From Marinibacterium sp. (GTDB lineage Bacteria; Pseudomonadota; Alphaproteobacteria; Rhodobacterales; Rhodobacteraceae): 64,000 bases of DNA. The position numbers and the translations under genes were made by a program. This document shows positions 58,811 through 64,000 of this stretch, piece by piece. The stretch is taken from NCBI GenBank assembly GCA_025800215.1, contig JAOXSC010000221.1, positions 33,399 to 97,398 on the forward strand, given 5' to 3'. The notes beneath the pieces were generated by a model that was not told the DNA's origin, searched no databases, and was given only the letters and a program-made list of their open reading frames with translations. The number at the start of each line of letters is the position of its first letter. The first letter of the stretch is position 1.

Positions 58811-59151
58811 GCCGGTCCTTCCGGCTGACCCGCCGGGCGCAGGACAGCCTGACCGACATCGCCCGCTGGACCATCGACCGCTTTGGCCCGCGACAGGCCG
58901 AGATCTACGAGGCCGAACTGCTCGATCGCTGCCGCGCCATCGTGGCGGGCACGGCCCACAGCCGCAGCTGTGCGGCCCTGGTCGATGGGGAGTCCGATTT
59001 GCGCTATGTCCGCGCGGGCGAACATTTTCTGGTGTTCCTTGATCGCCCGGACGCGGTGATCGTGGTCGATGTGCTGCATGCGCGCAGTGATCTGCCGCGC
59101 CATCTTGCGGCCCTGTCGGCTCTGACAGGGTTGGAGGGGCAGGGGGGCTAA
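58807..59151 (+). CDS. parE: ParE-family toxin
   Basis: 114 residues. FRLTRRAQDSLTDIARWTIDRFGPRQAEIYEAELLDRCRAIVAGTAHSRSC and LRYVRAGEHFLVFLDRPDAVIVVDVLHARSDLPRHL are the RelE/ParE fold with the conserved C-terminal His-Arg segment. ParE toxins poison gyrase and kill plasmid-free cells. The pair next to the replication genes stabilises the replicon. Its 3' end overlaps the recombinase gene on the other strand by 4 bp. Confidence 0.92.
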   Translation: MSRSFRLTRRAQDSLTDIARWTIDRFGPRQAEIYEAELLDRCRAIVAGTAHSRSCAALVDGESDLRYVRAGEHFLVFLDRPDAVIVVDVLHARSDLPRHLAALSALTGLEGQGG

Positions 59152-60218
59152 AGCCCTGCGGCCTTTGTCAGATTGACGCGGAAGCGGTCGCGCTGCCGTT
59201 GATAGCGGCGGGTCATTTCGGCCGAAGCATGGCCCAGATGTTTCTGCACATGGCGTTCATCCACCTCGGCGGCACTGGCCAGGCCTGCGCGCAGCGAATG
59301 GCCGGAAAACAGCGCCAGCCGTTCGGGCTCGGGCAGGTCGGCGCGGATGCCGCTTTTGAGAACGGTGGATTTGATCAGCCGCGCCACATGCTTGTCCGAC
59401 AGCCGCGCATCGAGCGCGCGCCGACCATCGCGGGACGTGCGCACGAACAGGGGACCAAAGTCGATCCGGGCAAAGTGCATCCAGTGTTCCAGCGCGTGCA
59501 CCGGGCAGCTCTGGTCCGAGGATCCGCGCCCGATCTCGACCTCGCGCCAGCCGGTCTTGGCGTCCAGCGTGAGCAGCGCGCCGTCGGGCAGGATCTCGAC
59601 CCAGCCGCGGCCGTCGACGGTGTCGTCGCGGCCCGCATCCAGCCCCACAATCTCGGACCGCCGCAGCCCGCCGGCATAGCCCAGCAGAAGGATCGCCCGG
59701 TCCCGCAGGCCGCGCAGGTCAAAGCCAAGGCTGGCCACCATGGCGATGATGTCGTCGGCGCCGATGGCCGCCTTTTGCACCGGTGGGCGCGCATGGGTGC
59801 GCTTGATGCCCGCCAGCACGCTGGCGATATGGCGGTCGCTGCGATCCAGCGCAAAGCCGCGCTGCGCATAGTTCCACGACAGCCCCGACATGCGCCGGTC
59901 GATGGTGCTGACCGACAGGGCAGGGGCCCCGGTCGCGGGCGCCGCCAGATCGGTCAGATAGAGCCCCACAAGCGCGGGGGAGGGCGGCAGCGGGTCGGCC
60001 CCCTTCTGCCGACACCACCGGGCGAAATGGCGCCAGTCGGCGGCATAGGCGCGGTTGGTGTTCCCGGCGGTCGAGGCGTCGGCATAGCCGCGCGCCCGTT
60101 CGGCCAGCCGATCAAGCCCCCCCGACCCCGCGACCTGCGCCGGCAGGGCAGGTGAGGGGGGCTGCGGATCCTGCGACCGGGCGTGCGGTGAGGCGGCTTT
60201 GGGGGGCTTTTGAGACAT
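59148..60218 (-). CDS. Tyrosine recombinase/integrase (XerC/D-like)
   Basis: 356 residues. The N-terminal SAM-like core-binding domain is ASTAGNTNRAYAADWRHFARWCRQKGADPLPPSP. The catalytic domain has GYAGGLRRSEIVGL (Arg I), FSGHSLRAGLASAAEV (HxxR), LGHASAEMTRRYQR (second His and the nucleophile Tyr). The Lys is likely in LDAKTG. Lying beside a plasmid origin, it more likely resolves multimers than integrates. A dif-like dyad 22 bp upstream of its start is a candidate target. Confidence 0.9.
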   Translation of the reverse strand: MSQKPPKAASPHARSQDPQPPSPALPAQVAGSGGLDRLAERARGYADASTAGNTNRAYAADWRHFARWCRQKGADPLPPSPALVGLYLTDLAAPATGAPALSVSTIDRRMSGLSWNYAQRGFALDRSDRHIASVLAGIKRTHARPPVQKAAIGADDIIAMVASLGFDLRGLRDRAILLLGYAGGLRRSEIVGLDAGRDDTVDGRGWVEILPDGALLTLDAKTGWREVEIGRGSSDQSCPVHALEHWMHFARIDFGPLFVRTSRDGRRALDARLSDKHVARLIKSTVLKSGIRADLPEPERLALFSGHSLRAGLASAAEVDERHVQKHLGHASAEMTRRYQRQRDRFRVNLTKAAGL

Positions 60219-60240
60219 GTTTTTGAGGCTAGCTCATTGG

Positions 60241-60267
60241 TGTCCGATAATGCAAGATTATTGGACA
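60241..60267. other. dif-like recombination dyad upstream of the recombinase gene
   Basis: Arms TGTCCGATAAT and ATTATTGGACA (11 bp each, one mismatch pair) are separated by GCAAG. Read as Xer sites, ...ATAA and TTAT... flank a 7-bp centre, close to the ATAA-N6-TTAT core of dif. It could instead be an operator for the recombinase gene. Confidence 0.5.
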
Positions 60268-60438
60268 TGATTTGATGCTGCAGGTGGCGGCGGTTGTGGC
60301 CTGGCACGGCTTCATAAGCGCCGCGCGTGAATCGGTGCTGCCACAGACACAATTGATACATTTCGCGACACGCAGCTGAATTCCTGCCATGGTGAGATGC
60401 AGCAATGTCCCTGCATGCTCCCAAAAAGGAGGACTGAT

Positions 60439-63054
60439 TTGGCAGATACGGCACCGCGCTCTGATACGGATCCCAATGCCGCTGTCGCCCTGTTCAAAGA
60501 TGCGTTGTCCGGCATCGGGTTCGGCATGGCGCTGTTGGACGAAGACATGAACTTCGTCTTCTTTAACCAGATGTTTTCGGATTTTGCCTTTGCAGGGATG
60601 GAACCGCCAGAGATTGGCGACAACGCGAGGCTGGTAAGCCTCGAACAGTTTCGGTCGGGGTATTACCAGATCCCGGATGGCTCGGATTTAGAGCAGTTGA
60701 GCGCGGCATTTCTGGATGCGATCGCCTCCTGTGCGCGGGCCATCACATTGACCCGGGCGGATGGTCAGCATTTTGAAGTGTCGTCCAAACGCACGCAATT
60801 GGGCGGTTACCTTCTGTCGATGTCCGATATCAGTGATCATGTGGATGCCCAGACCGCGCAAGACGCACGGAGGGATGTGATCTCGGACTTTGTGAATTCG
60901 CTGGAAGAGGGCGTTTCCTTCTGGGATGCCGACATGCGGTTCCTGATGTGCAACGATCAATATATGCGCGACATGGCCAGTCACAGGGACACACCTTTCC
61001 CGGTGGGAATGCGCGGAGAAGATGTGATCGCGGAAACCTATCGATCCGGCATTCTGACGATCTTGCCCGAAGGAGCGACAGAAGAGCAGATTGTCGACTA
61101 TTACATGGACTGGGCGCGCGATTGCGCCGGCTCGGAAGACATCTATATGGCGGACGGACGGTTCATCACGGCGACGGCCAAGAAGACCGATCTGGGCGGT
61201 GTGTTGATTACCACGCGCGATGTCACCGAAGCGCGCAACAGTGATGCCAGAGCGCGCGATATGCTGCGAGAGGCCGTCGAGGCGCTGGATGATGGCATTA
61301 TGCTGTTTGACAAGGATTTGCGGCTGGAGGTGTTCAACCGCCGCGCCCTCGACTTTTTCCAGAGCGAAACCCGGCCCTTTGCGACAGGAGATGCCTTTTT
61401 TGATATCTGGCTCGACCTCGCTCAGAACGGGCAATGGGTTGCGTCGGACGAGTCACGCCCGGAAGAACGGGCCAGGCAGGCCGTGACAAATGTGTGCAAC
61501 TGCGTCAAATACCGGGAAGTCAGGTTGTCCAACGGGCGTGAGTTTCTGGCCTCTTCCCACAAGACGGATCATGGCGGCTATCTTCTGGTCTACAGGGACA
61601 AAACCGAACACGCCCATATCGAGGGGCTGTTCACCGACGTGATCGAACATTTGCCTGTCGGGATCGCGGTTGAGGGCGCGGACAAGCAACTCAGCCATAT
61701 CAATGCGGCGTTTGCGCGGATTTACAACATTCCGGCCGAGGAATTGAAAGACATCCCGCGCGATACCCGTATCACACGGCTATATGACATGGTGGGCGCG
61801 GTAAACGGTGTGCCGAGCGATGGTGTTCCCCTCAGTGCCCACGCGTCGGCCATTCAGGATCACACCGAGAACTTCGTTCCTGTCGAAATGACATTCAAGG
61901 ACGGGCGCCACATCCTGTCTGAACGGGCAATGACCCGCAAGGGCGACACGATTCTGGTTCTGACAGACACCACGTCGGTGAAGGCCGCACAGGAAGAACG
62001 GCTGTCCTCTGTGAATGACGCCATCGAAGGCACGGCCGAAGCACTTGTCTTGTTTGATAAAGACGCCAGATACGTGCTGTCCAATCAGGCATGGCAGGAC
62101 ATGTTCTGGTTGGACCTGCCGTCACCACAGCCCGGTGAAACGCTGGCTTCGCTGTTCCGCCGTCTTCTTGAGGCGGACTACTACCTGCTGCCTGATGGCA
62201 TGACCCAGGACGAGTTCTATGATGCCGCGATGGCGGTGTTCCACAGCCACGGGAAGAGTTTCCCGATGGATACGACCAGTGGTCGCAATGTGCTGGCATC
62301 CTCCCATAAGACCCGGCTGGGTGGCTATCTCTTGTCGTTTCGCGATGTAACCGAAGAGCGCAGCAGCGAAATCAAGGCCCGTGACATGCTGCTGGATGCG
62401 TTTGAGGCAATTGATGAAGGGCTGGTGCTTTGCGACGAGAACATGAACTTTGTCTTTGGAAACAAAGCCTGGAAAAAAATGAACTTTGAAGGCGCGGAAC
62501 ACCTGATCCCCAAATCCGGTGACAGTGTGGTCGAAAACGTCGCCGCGCTGGTGGCTGCGGGGCACTACGACATGGGTGACATGTCGGGCGATGCGTACAT
62601 GCAGTGGATGATGGGGGAAATGGCGCAGCACGGCAAATTGGTGCACGTCAAACACAAGAACGGTCGCCACCTTCTGGGGTCATCACATCTGACGGCGTTT
62701 GGTGGTGCGATGCTGTTCATCCGCGACATCACAGAGCAGCAACAGCTGGAAGCGGAACTGGAACAGCAACGCGAGATCGCGCATCAGAACGAAAAGCTTT
62801 CGGCCCTGGGGGAATTGCTGGCCGGTGTTGCCCATGAACTGAACAATCCGCTTTCGGTTGTGTTCGGCTATTCCCAGATGCTGCAAGGGAAGATCGACGA
62901 TCCCGTCTTGTCCGAACGCGTTGACCTGATTTGCCAATCTTCGGAACGGGCGGCCAAGATCGTTCGCATTTTTCTGGCCATGGCGCGACAGCGTCCGACC
63001 ACAATGGAGCCGTGCCCGGTCAACGACGTGGTCGAAACGGGACTGTTGCATTAA
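60439..63054 (+). pseudogene. Multi-PAS sensor histidine kinase, truncated before its ATPase domain by an IS6 element
   Basis: 871 codons from TTG 60439 (AAGGAGG six bases upstream; an ATG at 60397 lacks this). Six PAS units of about 110-125 residues follow each other, each ending in a variant of LGGYLLSxRDVTE. Then comes a coiled coil and a HisKA domain with the phospho-acceptor His in LSALGELLAGVAHELNNPLSVVFGYSQML. Coding continues only to NDVVETG; the last codons (LLH, stop) come from the IS6 left end. The HATPase_c domain is missing, so the protein cannot autophosphorylate. It might still bind ligands or be a substrate in trans. Confidence 0.85.
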
Positions 63055-63859
63055 CCTAGCGTGTCAGCGAGATTTCTGGTTTTGAGGTTCGTCATGCCGC
63101 GCCAATGCCCGTTCAAACATCACCGGTTTCCACAGGAGATCATTCTATGTGCGGTGCGGTGGTATCTGCGGTATCCGCTGTCTTATCAGGATGTTGTAGA
63201 TCTGCTGGCCGAGCGTGATGTCGAGGTTGACCGTTCGACAGTGTTTCGCTGGGTGCAGAAATTCGGCCCCGAATTGACCAAGCGGACCGAGAAGTATCTA
63301 CGGAGGGCCAGCGTTGATTGGCATGTGGATGAGACCTACATCCGCGTCGGCGGAAAGTGGCGATACCTTTGGCGCGCGGTTGATGCGAACGGACAGATGA
63401 TCGACTTCCGCCTTACCGCGCGGCGGGATGCGAAGGCGGCAAGAGCCTTCCTGAACAAGGCCATCGAGCGCGTCCGCCTGCACCGCCCCGTGACAATCTG
63501 TACCGACAAAGCACAGGCCTACGCCCGTGTCATCCGCGAGATCAACCACCACTATGACCCTCATTTCGACAGCATTCGACACATCGACCGAAAGTGGCGT
63601 AACAATCGGATCGAAAGCGATCACGCTGCCTTGAAGCGGCTACTTGGATATCAGCAGAGCTTCCGCTCACTCCGAACGGCCAAAGCGACACTCAGCGGTA
63701 TTGAAACTATCCGGACCATCAAACGCGGCCACATCCATCACAAACAACCTGGCGTTCAAGGTGAGATCGCGTTCATCGACAGCCTCTTCGCCGCCATTAC
63801 ATGACTTAGAGCCAGACGATCAACCCCGCATGTCAGAATACAATTAATGCAACAGTCCC
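63039..63859 (+). mobile_element. IS6-family insertion sequence, 821 bp
   Basis: The ends are inverted copies: GGGACTGTTGCATTAACC (from 63039) and, read inward on the other strand, GGGACTGTTGCATTAATTG (ending 63859). The size and single transposase gene are those of IS6/IS26 elements. The 8-bp flanks (GTCGAAAC left, GTTCTTTG right) do not match, so there is no target duplication. That fits a replicative cointegrate or later deletion between two copies. It removed the 3' part of the kinase gene. Confidence 0.88.
63094..63804 (+). CDS. IS6-family transposase
   Basis: 236 residues from ATG 63094 (a GTG at 63061 is also in frame). The N-terminal FKHHRFPQEIILCAVRWYLRYPLSYQDVVDLLAERDVEVDRSTVFRWVQKF is the IS6 helix-turn-helix. 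The DDE triad is complete: VDWHVDETYIRVGGKWRYLWR, TDKAQAYARVI and RNNRIESDHAALKRLLGYQQSFRS. Full length and intact, so the element may still move. It is closest to the copies abundant in Rhodobacteraceae plasmids (judged from motifs, no search run). Confidence 0.92.
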   Translation: MPRQCPFKHHRFPQEIILCAVRWYLRYPLSYQDVVDLLAERDVEVDRSTVFRWVQKFGPELTKRTEKYLRRASVDWHVDETYIRVGGKWRYLWRAVDANGQMIDFRLTARRDAKAARAFLNKAIERVRLHRPVTICTDKAQAYARVIREINHHYDPHFDSIRHIDRKWRNNRIESDHAALKRLLGYQQSFRSLRTAKATLSGIETIRTIKRGHIHHKQPGVQGEIAFIDSLFAAIT

Positions 63860-63869
63860 GTTCTTTGAA

Positions 63870-64000
63870 ATGAATAGATGGATCAGCGCTTTCACCGCAA
63901 CGGTTTGTGCTGGCGTATCAGCCTTTGTCTATGAAGCGAATGTAAATCCGGGTCATGGCCCCGATAGCCCTTGGTATATGGCCGCGTTTGCAGGGTTTGC
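63870..64000 (+). CDS. Start of an unrecognised protein with an N-terminal hydrophobic segment (cut by window end)
   Basis: An open frame from ATG 63870, only 10 bp beyond the IS6 right end, reads MNRWISAFTATVCAGVSAFVYEANVNPG and on to the window edge. The hydrophobic start could be a signal peptide or membrane anchor. No ribosome-binding site is visible (GTTCTTTGAA precedes), so it may be a gene whose upstream part was replaced by the IS. Codon use is less GC-rich than in the neighbours. No function can be given. Confidence 0.35.
   Translation, partial: MNRWISAFTATVCAGVSAFVYEANVNPGHGPDSPWYMAAFAGF

Overview
The window is a 64 kb, GC-rich piece of an alphaproteobacterial genome, almost certainly Rhodobacteraceae (Roseobacter group). 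The evidence is the two tripartite TRAP transporters, the many CoA and SDR enzymes, and above all a plasmid-type maintenance block at 54.9-60.3 kb. That block holds parA and parB, a replication initiator of the DnaA-like kind known from Rhodobacteraceae extrachromosomal replicons, parDE and a tyrosine recombinase. The DNA is therefore best read as part of a plasmid or chromid loaded with catabolic operons. No tRNA, rRNA or CRISPR array is visible.

Layout. 1-811: C-terminal end of a protein with two discoidin-like repeats. 0.99-2.05 kb: IS debris (an IS3 fragment abutting a decayed IS5/IS903-type element). 2.1-3.8 kb: divergent LysR regulator and nitroreductase. 4.1-9.4 kb: TRAP transporter, alcohol dehydrogenase and nitronate-monooxygenase-like operon, closed by a strong terminator. 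9.5-11.2 kb: divergent TauD-type dioxygenase and TetR regulator around a 20-bp perfect palindrome. 11.3-20.0 kb (leftward): a beta-oxidation-like operon. 20.1-24.4 kb: another crotonase and an acyl-CoA ligase/MaoC/thioesterase operon, divergent from a TetR regulator. 25.0-33.5 kb (leftward): a seven-gene operon (hydrolase, NTF2-like, crotonase, fumarylacetoacetase, GMC oxidoreductase, aldehyde dehydrogenase, alkylsulfatase), divergent from a CGNR zinc-finger regulator. 34.3-43.6 kb: an SDR, a MarR regulator, a second TRAP transporter, an alcohol dehydrogenase, an alpha/beta hydrolase and a Baeyer-Villiger monooxygenase. 43.6-49.3 kb: oxidoreductase/GST/NTF2-like operon, LysR, TPP enzyme. 49.3-54.8 kb: a glycine-betaine-type ABC transporter with a hydrolase and LysR. 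54.9-60.3 kb: replication and partition. 60.4-64 kb: a multi-PAS histidine kinase cut off by an IS6-family element.

Two local regulons can be read from repeated operators. (1) ATGAYA-N6-ATGCWRA occurs in front of the first TRAP operon, in the divergent crotonase intergenic region (two copies) and between the ligase operon and its TetR gene. This ties 4-25 kb into one uptake, CoA-activation and beta-oxidation route, probably repressed by the TetR at 24432. (2) GTTGC-N4-GCAAC lies 5-7 bp downstream of the -10 of four promoters: SDR 34430, the TRAP operon from 39693, the alcohol dehydrogenase/hydrolase pair at 40021 and the Baeyer-Villiger monooxygenase at 42081. A MarR gene sits at the tail of the TRAP operon and is the natural candidate regulator. 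This second module (uptake, alcohol to ketone, ketone to ester or lactone, hydrolysis) is the most likely undescribed system here. Its substrate cannot be read from sequence.

The replicon part carries three copies of the palindrome TTACCCGYGGGTAA (inside parB, inside parA and upstream of parA), likely parS centromeres. It also has short iteron-like repeats before the initiator and a dif-like dyad beside the tyrosine recombinase. Decay is visible in several places: the IS5 relic, an acyl-CoA synthetase reduced to its C-terminal domain, an SDR broken at a G6 run, and the kinase lacking its ATPase domain.
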